The translations under genes were made by a program, and so were the position numbers. From an uncultured Bacilli bacterium (lineage in GTDB: Bacteria > Bacillota_I > Bacilli_A > RF39 > UBA660), in contig CALVIQ010000099.1 of assembly GCA_944331815.1 (NCBI GenBank), positions 1-10,489 of the forward strand: DNA of 10,489 nt. The letters are read 5' to 3'. The notes beneath the pieces were generated by a model. That model ran no database searches and was not told where the DNA came from. It saw only the letters and a program-made list of their open reading frames with translations. Shown here one piece after another: positions 1-6,913 of this stretch (positions are counted from its first letter, which is position 1; each line of letters begins with the position of its first letter).

Positions 1-280
1 TGGCATTCCCTAAATTTACCATTTCTTTTACTTTTTCTGCATCTAAACTTGATGTACATATTCTTACATAATCTTTATCCAATTGAGCTTTCACATCTTC
101 AGTAGCACAATAATTATTGATTCCACTATATATCATATTTGATTCTGATAATCCGGCACTTTTTTTAGCATCATCTACCACATCTAATATGATTGGGGTT
201 GCTATTAAAGCTACAATAGCTAATATAATTATTACTGCTAATAATTCTATTAATGTAAAAGCATTTTTAAATTTTTTCAT
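1..280 (-). CDS. Type IV pilin-like prepilin, 3' end cut by window edge
   Basis: The first 93 residues are visible; the gene runs off the left edge. A short basic leader (MKKFKNA) is followed by FTLIEL and a roughly 20-residue hydrophobic helix, the N-terminal cleavage/methylation signature of type IV pilins and pseudopilins (PF07963). Glu12 would be the conserved Glu+5 of the mature protein. The -1 residue is Ala instead of the usual Gly. The helix ends in TPIILDVVDDAKKSA, a form common in pilin-like proteins of uncultured Bacillota. Two cysteines (58 and 75) could form a disulfide. The product should insert in the membrane and, after prepilin peptidase cleavage, assemble into a pilus or competence pseudopilus. 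The ATG at 278-280 is chosen because AAGGAG lies 7 bases upstream. It follows the DUF4956 gene by 45 bases on the same strand, so read-through is possible. It is not convincingly ComGC, and its exact pilus system cannot be named. Confidence 0.85.
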   Translation of the reverse strand, partial: MKKFKNAFTLIELLAVIIILAIVALIATPIILDVVDDAKKSAGLSESNMIYSGINNYCATEDVKAQLDKDYVRICTSSLDAEKVKEMVNLGNA

Positions 281-287
281 GTTTTCT

Positions 288-293
288 CTCCTT
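288..293 (-). promoter_or_regulatory. Ribosome binding site of the prepilin gene
   Basis: AAGGAG on the minus strand, 7 bases before the ATG. It fixes the prepilin start. No other start codon nearby has such a site. Confidence 0.75.
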
Positions 294-325
294 CGATAAA
301 TTATAATGTAATAATTATCATAAAT

Positions 326-973
326 TTAATTTATATTAATCATATGAATACTTTCTATCATATCATCATTTAATTCTAATAAATTGTTTGCAAACTCTTT
401 ACCAATCACTTCATAAGTTAATTCTACTTTATCTTTTTTAATAGATTCAGTTTTTAAAGTACAATTTTTATTAGCAAACATTTTAGCTACTTCTAATGAA
501 TCTTTTTTACTAGTATTGACAACTAATAAATATTTATCAATTGGTTTAAATACTTTAAAATAGCTTATTAAATAAAATAATCCTAACAAAGCACAAGCAA
601 TTACTGTAATTAAATATAAGCCTGCTCCTGACATAATTCCTACGGCAATTGCCCAAAACATAAAAATTGTATCAACTGGATCTTTTACAGCTGTTCTAAA
701 ACGAACGATAGATAAAGCACCAACCATACCTAATGATAAAGCTAAATTAGAATTAATTGTTCTAATTACCAATGACGTTACCATAGATAATAATATAATT
801 GATAATACAAATGATTTTGTATGAGAAACTCCTGTATAAGTTTTTTTATAAATATAAGTTATAAATATTGCACATATAAAAGCAATAATAAGTGATAAAA
901 ATAAATCTCCAGTTGAAATTGTACCAGTAAATTCTTCAACTACTCCTTTTTTAATTAAATCTAAAAATCCCAT
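326..973 (-). CDS. DUF4956 family integral membrane protein
   Basis: A 215-residue protein with about three to four membrane helices in its first 145 residues. The conserved block LGMVGALSIVRFRTAVKDP (about residues 81-99) is the hallmark of DUF4956 (PF16316). A soluble alpha/beta-like tail follows (about 146-215). The family has no established biochemical role. It is typically encoded next to VTC-domain proteins and CotH kinases, as here. The ATG has AAGGAG 8 bases upstream, and that site overlaps the last codons of the VTC gene, so the two are probably translationally coupled. Inference: because eukaryotic VTC polymerases feed polyphosphate through a membrane channel, DUF4956 could be the membrane partner or channel of the neighbouring VTC-fold protein. 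Family assignment is firm; function is open. Confidence 0.9.
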   Translation of the reverse strand: MGFLDLIKKGVVEEFTGTISTGDLFLSLIIAFICAIFITYIYKKTYTGVSHTKSFVLSIILLSMVTSLVIRTINSNLALSLGMVGALSIVRFRTAVKDPVDTIFMFWAIAVGIMSGAGLYLITVIACALLGLFYLISYFKVFKPIDKYLLVVNTSKKDSLEVAKMFANKNCTLKTESIKKDKVELTYEVIGKEFANNLLELNDDMIESIHMININ

Positions 974-975
974 AA

Positions 976-1644
976 TTAAATCTCCTTCTTTTCAAAACAT
1001 AATGCATATTTAGATATTGCTTGTCTTACACTTGGTATATTCATAATAACTGAAGCAATATGTTTAGGTAACATTTCATTAAATTTCACTTCTAACACTA
1101 CTTCATCATTAAATATATCATAAGTTTGACAATCACCAAATAAATCATGACTAAATCTACCTGATTTTATATTTTCATCAAAAGTAATTCTTGTATCAAA
1201 CAAAGGATAAGTATAAGCTAGTCGATTATAATCAACTATTACAGCAGGTTTTAACCCTTTAGTTTTGATAAATGTTACAAATTCTTTTAATAAATCATCT
1301 GATAAATCAATATCATCTAAATCGTTATTAATTATTTTATTATATATTTCTTTAGATATTTTAGTTTGCTCTTTATGAGTCAAATCCCTATCTTTATCTT
1401 TTCTTTCTAGTCTAATAAATGAATCATCTAAATTATATATCCTAATTCGATATTTTTTTCTTTTTTCTACCCCATCAACTTTTTCATAATAAGCACTATT
1501 ATTTATATCATCAAAATATAAACTTCTAATAAAATAAGTGTTATCAATTGCATTTTCATCAACATCCATTATCAAAGCAAGTTGATTTTTTAACATTTCA
1601 GCATATGCTTTATTTATTATGAATTTTAATTCATGTCTATACAT
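976..1644 (-). CDS. VTC-domain (polyphosphate polymerase fold) protein
   Basis: A 222-residue soluble protein of the VTC family (PF09359), within the triphosphate tunnel metalloenzyme fold. Visible tunnel motifs in order are YRHELKF (2-8), SLYFDD (41-46), KYRIRIY (64-70), RLERK (78-82), DTRITFD (150-156), LEVKF (184-188) and RQAISKYALC (207-216). The Arg/Lys/Glu set matches the substrate- and metal-binding set of yeast Vtc4, which makes polyphosphate from ATP, so the site looks intact. There is no membrane segment or SPX domain, so it should act in the cytosol or at the membrane face. The ATG at 1644 is preferred because YRHE-KF normally begins the family; it overlaps the end of the CotH gene by 8 bases. 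A longer start at 1683 would add 13 residues. The nearest ribosome site (AAGGAG) is 19 bases upstream of the chosen ATG, too far for normal use, so start choice and coupling remain uncertain. Polyphosphate synthesis by this bacterial subgroup is inferred. Confidence 0.88.
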   Translation of the reverse strand: MYRHELKFIINKAYAEMLKNQLALIMDVDENAIDNTYFIRSLYFDDINNSAYYEKVDGVEKRKKYRIRIYNLDDSFIRLERKDKDRDLTHKEQTKISKEIYNKIINNDLDDIDLSDDLLKEFVTFIKTKGLKPAVIVDYNRLAYTYPLFDTRITFDENIKSGRFSHDLFGDCQTYDIFNDEVVLEVKFNEMLPKHIASVIMNIPSVRQAISKYALCFEKKEI

Positions 1645-4486
1645 CTTCAAAATATTTTTCCATCTCCTTACTTGATAATCCAAAATACCACTTGATACTA
1701 TTTAACATATAACTTCTTCTTTCTTTTATATATTTTTCTAATTTTTCAAGTTCACTATACCAAGTAGACATTGTATAGCCCCATCTTTCTTGATTACGTG
1801 GCATTTCAGGTTCAATTAATTCTTTTAATTCATTAAATCTATTTAAAACATTTTCATCTGTCCAAACATTATTCATATTGTAAGATGCTCTTTCTAAAAA
1901 TAATTGTTTAAATTCTTTATTTTTTAACAATCTAATTAGTAAAGTATTATCAAAATGATATTCACCCATACCATTAGGATCAATCATCCAATTTAAATAA
2001 TTTAATCTTTGATTATAAAATGCATAATCAAAATCATAAAAAATCATTTTAATTTTACCATTATCTAACAAGGTATTATTAAAATATCTTTGATTTACAA
2101 TATCATTATTAGTTGTATATAATTCTCCTATCCAATAGTCTATATAGTTTTCAATATCTAACATTTCTTTTACTTTATTATAATTAGTAGTATTAGAAAT
2201 ATCATTATATTTAACAAAATTTAACAAATTGTTATAAAAATCTCTAGTTCCGTATTTTACTTCACCATCAATTCTTATAATATTAGAATAACTGCCATCA
2301 ACATTGTAATGATTTTGAATAAAATCATCATCTACTTTTTCTCTTAAATAGTATATTCCCCAATAATCACCATTAACATATAAAATAACTGGTTTATATG
2401 CTTGAACATCAACTGTTCCATAATCATCCATGATTGAAGTTGCAAGTTCATCTCTTATCATTGAAAATTGACTATCTTGTGATCCACTTCTAATTACTAA
2501 CGATTTATAATTAGTAGCTTCTCTATTATCAAAAACTTTATATTCTAATGATGAATCACCATATTTTGAAGAAAATTTTAAAGAAAAACTTTTTTTATTT
2601 ATATATCTTGTACTTCCTCCAAATAATTTAAATCCACAATCAATAGTAAAAGTGCCATCACTTTCAAATAGCTCCACATGAGCAGGAAGTGTTAAATTAG
2701 AACCACCAGCATTTAAAACACGTCTAAAATCATTAGGAGCCATTCCAATCGATAACACAGGCAAAGTATGATTTTCATTGATAATATAAGAAGCTGTTAC
2801 AACTTCACTTGTTTTTTTATCTTTTTCATAATTTATAATACGAACAACAGTAGTTTCAGATAAAACAAGAGGACTATTATATACTTTAGAATTAGTTGTC
2901 GGCTCACTCCCATCTAAAGTATAATATATAGTCCCTGAACCATTTATTTCTACGGTTAATTTATCAATATCATTATATATCCCTGGTTTAGTGTTAAATG
3001 TTGGCGTATAAGCTATTGCACTTATTCCCGAATTATTAGCTTTACCAGGAGTTGGAGTTTTAAAATAATAATAACCATCATCATTTCTACCATAACTATA
3101 TTCTTTTGGTATATTTGAAATAAAAACTGAATCAACTATTTTTCCTTCTTTATATAAATATAAGCTTTCAGTTGGTGAAATTTTAAAGTTAGTATGTTTA
3201 TAACTACTATTACTATTATCAACATTACCAGAAGCCATTAAAATATAATATTCACCAGGTTTTAATTTTTTGTCTTCCAATTTAAATAAATTAATATTAT
3301 CAACATCTGTAGTAATTGTATAATCACTTAAATTAATTGTTTCATCACTGTTATTGTATAATTCAATCCAATCATAATAATTACCACCATTTTGTGGTAG
3401 ATAAGTATTATTGCTTGACATAACTTCATTTATTATTAAATCTTCTGGATTTTTTCTATAATCTTTATTAAATTGTTCTAAATTATTATTATCATATCCA
3501 GGACTAATATTTATTCCTTCATAAAAAGTTCCATTAGTTTTTATATAAGCATAACCACCAGTTACATTAGTATAATCAACTTGTTCAACTATTTTATTAT
3601 TTTTAGATAATATAATCGTTCCTGAACTTTTATTTAACTTAAAATCTGTATTGTTTATATTATCTAACTCAGTTGTATAAAATAAATAAACTTCATTACT
3701 TTTTAATGATATATCTGGTAAACGCCAAGAAAATGGTTCTAATACATCATCTGATAAAAAATAATCATGTAAATTTATTGTTTCACTACCAGTATTTTTT
3801 ACTTCAATATAAGATAAAAACTCTCCATTAACATTAAAATTACCTTTATTATTTGGTAAAAACTCATTAATAATCAAAACATCTTCTGTTGTTTTTAACG
3901 ATTCTAAATATTTTTCTCTTCCATCTTTATTATTATCAAAACCAGGGGTTATTTCAGAAGTTTTAATCCATATTCCTTCACTGTTTCTTGCCATTGTAGT
4001 ATTTTTTTCTAAACTTTCAGTTCTGATAGAATCAATTACTTTACCATTTGGTTTTTTTAAAGTTACTAATTCACCACCTTCTTTTCTTAAGGCAAAATTA
4101 GCATACATTCCCTCATTGTTCGTCCCTGATAAATATACAATTAAATATTCTTTACTTTTAATTGTTACATTAGGAAAAATCCACTTTGCTTTTCCTGATT
4201 CTTCATCACTTAAAGTATAATTAGCCAAATTAATATCTTCACTAGAACCATTATATAATTCTAACCAATCATAAGTATTACCTTCGCTATCATTATAAGC
4301 TCCTTTATTAGAAGTCATTATTTCATTGATTACCAATTGATTAATATTTATTTTATCATCTGTTAATGAACTAAAAATATTGTCTTTATTACTGATAAAA
4401 AAATCAATGATTGTAAGTAATAATATAGCTACAATTAAAAGCACTATAAAAATAGCATTTTCTTTTAACTTTCCCTTTTCAAACAT
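1637..4486 (-). CDS. Membrane-anchored CotH-type kinase with three lamin-tail domains
   Basis: A 949-residue protein. A basic N-terminus and one transmembrane helix (about 10-31) predict a cytoplasmic N-terminus and an external body. Three lamin-tail domains follow (about 50-185, 203-332, 349-485), each opening with INE-(I/F/V) and carrying 'DWLELYN...INL..YTLSD'-like strands. A chitobiase C-terminal/Fn3-associated type domain with 'GTIYYTLDGSEPT' lies at about 500-570. The CotH kinase domain (PF08757) spans about 575-925: KSFSLKF (632-638) supplies the likely ATP lysine, YLREKVDDDF (713-722) is characteristic, and DFDYAF (818-823) resembles the catalytic metal-binding Asp motif. Family knowledge: CotH of Bacillus is an atypical protein kinase that phosphorylates spore coat proteins; substrates of non-spore versions are unknown. 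The ATG at 4486 is chosen because AGGTGG lies 5 bases upstream; a GTG at 4495 falls inside that site. It is the first gene of the operon with VTC and DUF4956. Confidence 0.9.
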   Translation of the reverse strand: MFEKGKLKENAIFIVLLIVAILLLTIIDFFISNKDNIFSSLTDDKININQLVINEIMTSNKGAYNDSEGNTYDWLELYNGSSEDINLANYTLSDEESGKAKWIFPNVTIKSKEYLIVYLSGTNNEGMYANFALRKEGGELVTLKKPNGKVIDSIRTESLEKNTTMARNSEGIWIKTSEITPGFDNNKDGREKYLESLKTTEDVLIINEFLPNNKGNFNVNGEFLSYIEVKNTGSETINLHDYFLSDDVLEPFSWRLPDISLKSNEVYLFYTTELDNINNTDFKLNKSSGTIILSKNNKIVEQVDYTNVTGGYAYIKTNGTFYEGINISPGYDNNNLEQFNKDYRKNPEDLIINEVMSSNNTYLPQNGGNYYDWIELYNNSDETINLSDYTITTDVDNINLFKLEDKKLKPGEYYILMASGNVDNSNSSYKHTNFKISPTESLYLYKEGKIVDSVFISNIPKEYSYGRNDDGYYYFKTPTPGKANNSGISAIAYTPTFNTKPGIYNDIDKLTVEINGSGTIYYTLDGSEPTTNSKVYNSPLVLSETTVVRIINYEKDKKTSEVVTASYIINENHTLPVLSIGMAPNDFRRVLNAGGSNLTLPAHVELFESDGTFTIDCGFKLFGGSTRYINKKSFSLKFSSKYGDSSLEYKVFDNREATNYKSLVIRSGSQDSQFSMIRDELATSIMDDYGTVDVQAYKPVILYVNGDYWGIYYLREKVDDDFIQNHYNVDGSYSNIIRIDGEVKYGTRDFYNNLLNFVKYNDISNTTNYNKVKEMLDIENYIDYWIGELYTTNNDIVNQRYFNNTLLDNGKIKMIFYDFDYAFYNQRLNYLNWMIDPNGMGEYHFDNTLLIRLLKNKEFKQLFLERASYNMNNVWTDENVLNRFNELKELIEPEMPRNQERWGYTMSTWYSELEKLEKYIKERRSYMLNSIKWYFGLSSKEMEKYFEDV

Positions 4487-4491
4487 GTTAA

Positions 4492-4497
4492 CCACCT
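4492..4497 (-). promoter_or_regulatory. Ribosome binding site of the CotH-type gene
   Basis: AGGTGG on the minus strand, 5 bases before the ATG at 4486. It rules out the upstream GTG at 4495, which overlaps the site itself. Confidence 0.7.
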
Positions 4498-4508
4498 ACG
4501 TTATTTAT

Positions 4509-4537
4509 ATAATATCATATAAACAAAATCTAGACAA
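4509..4537 (-). promoter_or_regulatory. Promoter of the CotH-VTC-DUF4956 operon
   Basis: Read on the minus strand: -35 TTGTCT (4532-4537), a 17-base spacer, and -10 TATTAT (4509-4514) preceded by TGA, an extended -10 element. Transcription would start near 4502 and give a leader of about 16 bases before the ATG. The -35 box lies in the left arm of the inverted repeat at 4531-4551. Spacing and extended -10 fit the housekeeping sigma factor. No transcript data are available. Confidence 0.7.
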
Positions 4538-4551
4538 TACAAGATTGTCTA
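4531..4551. promoter_or_regulatory. Palindromic operator-like site between divergent promoters
   Basis: TAGACAAT, a 5-base spacer (acaag), then ATTGTCTA: a perfect 8-bp inverted repeat. Each arm contains the TTGTCT -35 box of one of two outward promoters. Both promoters read away from it, so neither transcript would contain it, which argues for a DNA-binding site rather than an RNA hairpin. A dimeric regulator bound here would cover both -35 boxes. The 8+5+8 layout suits many helix-turn-helix dimers; no specific regulator family can be named. Confidence 0.6.
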
Positions 4552-4573
4552 TTTATAACAAATTTGATATAAT
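4545..4573 (+). promoter_or_regulatory. Promoter of the surface protein / glycosidase operon
   Basis: -35 TTGTCT (4545-4550), a 17-base spacer, and a perfect -10 TATAAT (4568-4573) with the extended -10 TGA in front. The start of transcription would be near 4580, about 20 bases before the ATG at 4601, with the ribosome site AAGGAG at 4588-4593. The -35 box is the right arm of the inverted repeat shared with the divergent promoter. Confidence 0.75.
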
Positions 4574-4587
4574 TATTACATTACAAA

Positions 4588-4593
4588 AAGGAG
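4588..4593 (+). promoter_or_regulatory. Ribosome binding site of the tandem-domain surface protein
   Basis: AAGGAG 7 bases before the ATG at 4601. It confirms this start and the short leader predicted from the promoter just upstream. Confidence 0.75.
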
Positions 4594-4600
4594 TAAAAAT

Positions 4601-5914
4601 ATGATAAGTGATAAAAAACAAAAAATTTTTAATATAGTAAGTATTATTGTTATTATTATTTTAGGAATTTATTATTTAAGCAGATTAATTTATTTTAAAA
4701 TTTTAAATGATAAAAACACATCTTATTCTGATTTATTAGCTGAGCAAGTAAAGCAACGTGTTAACAAATATGAAATAATTTCTACTTTAATTAATGAAGA
4801 CGGTATTTATAGATTTGCAAACAACGCTAAAAATAATTATCTTAAATTTATGGGATACACTTGGCGAATTGTTAAAATAAACAATGATAACACAATTACG
4901 TTAGTAACCGAAGAATCAATCATATCACTACCTTATAATGATTCACAAATAAATAATTGGCTAGATGAAATATTTAGTAAAACTTTAGATAAAAATTATT
5001 TAGTAAATACAATAAGTTGTAATGATAATTTTAGTAATAGTGATAACTATAGTTGTAAAAATAATAACGAAAACTTAATATCCTTATTAAGTGTCGAAGA
5101 TTATATTAAATCTGGTAATAAAGATAGTTATTTAAATAATGGTACTCATTTTTGGACAACTAACACTAATAATGACCAAATGTGGCATATATCTTTATCC
5201 GGTGATATAACATCAAGTAATAGTGATATTATTCATGAAATAAGACCTGTTATTACCTTAAAAAATGATATTAAAGTGATTGAAGGTAATGGTACAATTG
5301 ATAACCCCTATATTATTTTAGAACACACCCCTAATAAAACAAATGATTTATTTATTGGAGAATATTTAAACTTAAATGACAGTATTTGGCGTGTAGTTTT
5401 TAAAGATAATGAAAAAATAAAATTAATAAGTGAAGAATATATTAAAGAAAATGATACCATTTATGAAACAAAATATAGTAATTATAGTAATTCTATTTAT
5501 TCAGAAGATAGTTTAATATATTATTTAAATAATACTTATTATAACAGTTTTAAAGAAAAAGAATTTATAGTTGAAGGGCCTTTTTACAATGGTGCTATAT
5601 TAGACGATTTTAATTATAAAAATGTTTATGATAATAGTACAAATTTAATGATTGGATTATTATCAATAGCTGAACCATTTATATATGATGTTGGAAATGT
5701 TTTTACGTTTTCTAGAAACGAAAATAATGACTCTGGTATTTTTGTAATTAATAATGATAAAAAATTATTTGAAGATAATATAAATAATCTCCATTATGTA
5801 AGACCAGCAACTTATATTAAAAATAATATTTCAATAACGGATGGTAACGGAAGTTACTTAAAACCGTATATTTTAGGTGGTGAAATTAATGCAGAAAAAA
5901 ACAATAATAATTAG
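4601..5914 (+). CDS. Membrane-anchored protein with two DUF6273-like domains
   Basis: A 437-residue protein of unknown function. One hydrophobic helix (about 10-32) after a basic N-terminus predicts an anchor with the body outside. The body is two diverged copies of one domain. Copy 1 (about 67-240) has TWRIVKINNDNTITLVTEE near its start and ends in RPVITLKNDIKVIEGNGT..NPYII. Copy 2 (about 248-425) has IWRVVFKDNEKIKLISEE and ends in RPATYIKNNISITDGNGS..KPYIL. This start-and-end pattern is common in surface proteins of uncultured Bacillota and resembles DUF6273; the family label is from memory and only moderately sure. Copy 1 contains two cysteines (140, 152) that could pair. The protein is very Asn-rich, in line with the base composition. 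It is the first gene of an operon with the glycosidase gene, overlapping it by 26 bases. A substrate- or wall-binding role beside the glycosidase is a guess. Confidence 0.8.
   Translation: MISDKKQKIFNIVSIIVIIILGIYYLSRLIYFKILNDKNTSYSDLLAEQVKQRVNKYEIISTLINEDGIYRFANNAKNNYLKFMGYTWRIVKINNDNTITLVTEESIISLPYNDSQINNWLDEIFSKTLDKNYLVNTISCNDNFSNSDNYSCKNNNENLISLLSVEDYIKSGNKDSYLNNGTHFWTTNTNNDQMWHISLSGDITSSNSDIIHEIRPVITLKNDIKVIEGNGTIDNPYIILEHTPNKTNDLFIGEYLNLNDSIWRVVFKDNEKIKLISEEYIKENDTIYETKYSNYSNSIYSEDSLIYYLNNTYYNSFKEKEFIVEGPFYNGAILDDFNYKNVYDNSTNLMIGLLSIAEPFIYDVGNVFTFSRNENNDSGIFVINNDKKLFEDNINNLHYVRPATYIKNNISITDGNGSYLKPYILGGEINAEKNNNN
5875..5880 (+). promoter_or_regulatory. Ribosome binding site of the glycosidase gene
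   Basis: AGGTGG inside the last codons of the upstream gene, 8 bases before the ATG at 5889. It overlaps GTG codons (5877 and 5880) that would otherwise extend the frame, so the ATG is the better start. Confidence 0.65.
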
Positions 5915-6878
5915 TATAATTGATATTATTGGAATTATAGTTTTATTTATTATTTATGGACCAATTCCTACTTTCAGAAATTGGTTTATAACAACCGCTT
6001 TAGCAACTGGCAATCATCAATATTTTGCTAATATATTATATAGTGATAAAGTTATTATAAACACTTTAAAAAATAATACTGTTACAGAATCAAACACTAA
6101 TACTGATGCTTCACTTATAGGAAAACCTGGAGAATCTAATGAAAATTATGATTCAATTTATGAACAACAAATTTTAGAACATGATGAAAACGCCATATAT
6201 AAATTAATTGAAATAAATGAAAAAGATTATAGCGGTTATTTGGTTGCTATCTATGATGCATCTAAAATCGAATTAGTAACATCACGACACATAAAATTAG
6301 GTGGTCAAAAATTAACTGATTTTAGTGAAGATGAAAATGCTTTAATTGCAATTAATGCTAGTGGATTTTCTATAAAAAATAAAGAACTTATTCCAACTGG
6401 CACAGTTATCCAAGATGGTAAAATATTATCAGTTGGTGCTCCAAATCGTCATGGTGGAGGTCTAATTGGATTTAATAAAGATCATATCTTAATTTTAACA
6501 ACAGATAGTGCTGAAGAAGCTATCAAACATGGAATGATAGATGCAGTAACTTTTGGACCATTTTTAATAGTAAATGGGATTTCTGCTGATGTATCAGGAA
6601 ATGGAGGTTGGGGATATGCTAATAGGACCGCTATTGCTCAAAGAAAAGATGGAATTGTTTTATTTTTAGTAATTGATGGCAGAGGAGCTAATGGTAGTAA
6701 TGGAATTTCAATTGCAGATATGATTTCTTTATTTGAAAAATATGGTGCTTATAATGCTGCTAATTTAGATGGTGGTGGTTCTTCTACTTTAACTATAAAT
6801 AATCAATTAATCAATGATCCTCGAGGTTACGGGTATACTGGAGAAAGATACTTACCAAACGCATGGATGGTAAAATAA
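5889..6878 (+). CDS. Phosphodiester glycosidase (NAGPA family), membrane anchored
   Basis: A 329-residue protein. A basic N-terminus and one helix (about 6-23) anchor it, followed by 'YGP...FRNWFITTALAT...HQYFANILYSD', a juxtamembrane segment seen in clostridial members. The linker (about 60-105) is polar. The catalytic NAGPA domain (PF09992) spans about 115-327: INASGF (155-160), GPFLIVNG (223-230), RTAIAQ (246-251), DGRG (263-266) and NLDGGGSSTL (292-301). The family includes the mammalian enzyme that removes GlcNAc from a phosphodiester in lysosomal targeting. Bacterial members are thought to cleave sugar-1-phosphodiester bonds, as found in wall polymers. The orientation predicts action outside the cell. 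The usual INAGGF has Ser for the first Gly here. The start is the ATG with AGGTGG upstream. The stop codon lies in the stem of the terminator. The actual substrate is unknown. Confidence 0.92.
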   Translation: MQKKTIIISIIDIIGIIVLFIIYGPIPTFRNWFITTALATGNHQYFANILYSDKVIINTLKNNTVTESNTNTDASLIGKPGESNENYDSIYEQQILEHDENAIYKLIEINEKDYSGYLVAIYDASKIELVTSRHIKLGGQKLTDFSEDENALIAINASGFSIKNKELIPTGTVIQDGKILSVGAPNRHGGGLIGFNKDHILILTTDSAEEAIKHGMIDAVTFGPFLIVNGISADVSGNGGWGYANRTAIAQRKDGIVLFLVIDGRGANGSNGISIADMISLFEKYGAYNAANLDGGGSSTLTINNQLINDPRGYGYTGERYLPNAWMVK

Positions 6879-6913
6879 AACAAGTTTTATTGTTGAACTT
6901 GTTTTATTTTTTT
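6872..6913. terminator. Shared rho-independent terminator of convergent operons
   Basis: A perfect 15-bp stem (6872-6886 with 6896-6910), a 9-base loop, and a run of seven T (6907-6913) on the plus strand that partly forms the stem. It ends the plus-strand glycosidase operon. The minus strand also has a T-rich 3' arm but no T run beyond the stem, so termination that way may be weaker. Both flanking genes end within it: the glycosidase stop is in the left arm, the hydrolase stop (6887-6889) in the loop, and the right arm encodes the last hydrolase codons. Confidence 0.88.

Noticed and set aside
117..299. Open frame on the plus strand, 60 codons
   Set aside because: It lies opposite the prepilin gene, which has clear family motifs and a ribosome site; no ribosome site or recognisable domain on this strand.
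300..305. Perfect TATAAT on the minus strand upstream of the prepilin gene
   Set aside because: As a -10 it would start transcription near 294, right at the ribosome binding site, and there is no matching -35; likely chance in AT-rich DNA.
281..325. Imperfect AT-only inverted repeat after the DUF4956 gene
   Set aside because: Arms are broken and contain almost no G-C pairs, with no T run after; not a credible terminator.
4531..4551. Inverted repeat read as a terminator or attenuator hairpin
   Set aside because: Both promoters transcribe away from it, so it is not in either transcript, and no T run follows; better read as a DNA-binding site.
4380..4604. Open frame on the plus strand, 74 codons
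   Set aside because: It is antisense to the CotH membrane segment and runs through the divergent promoter region; its coding look comes from the AT-rich composition.
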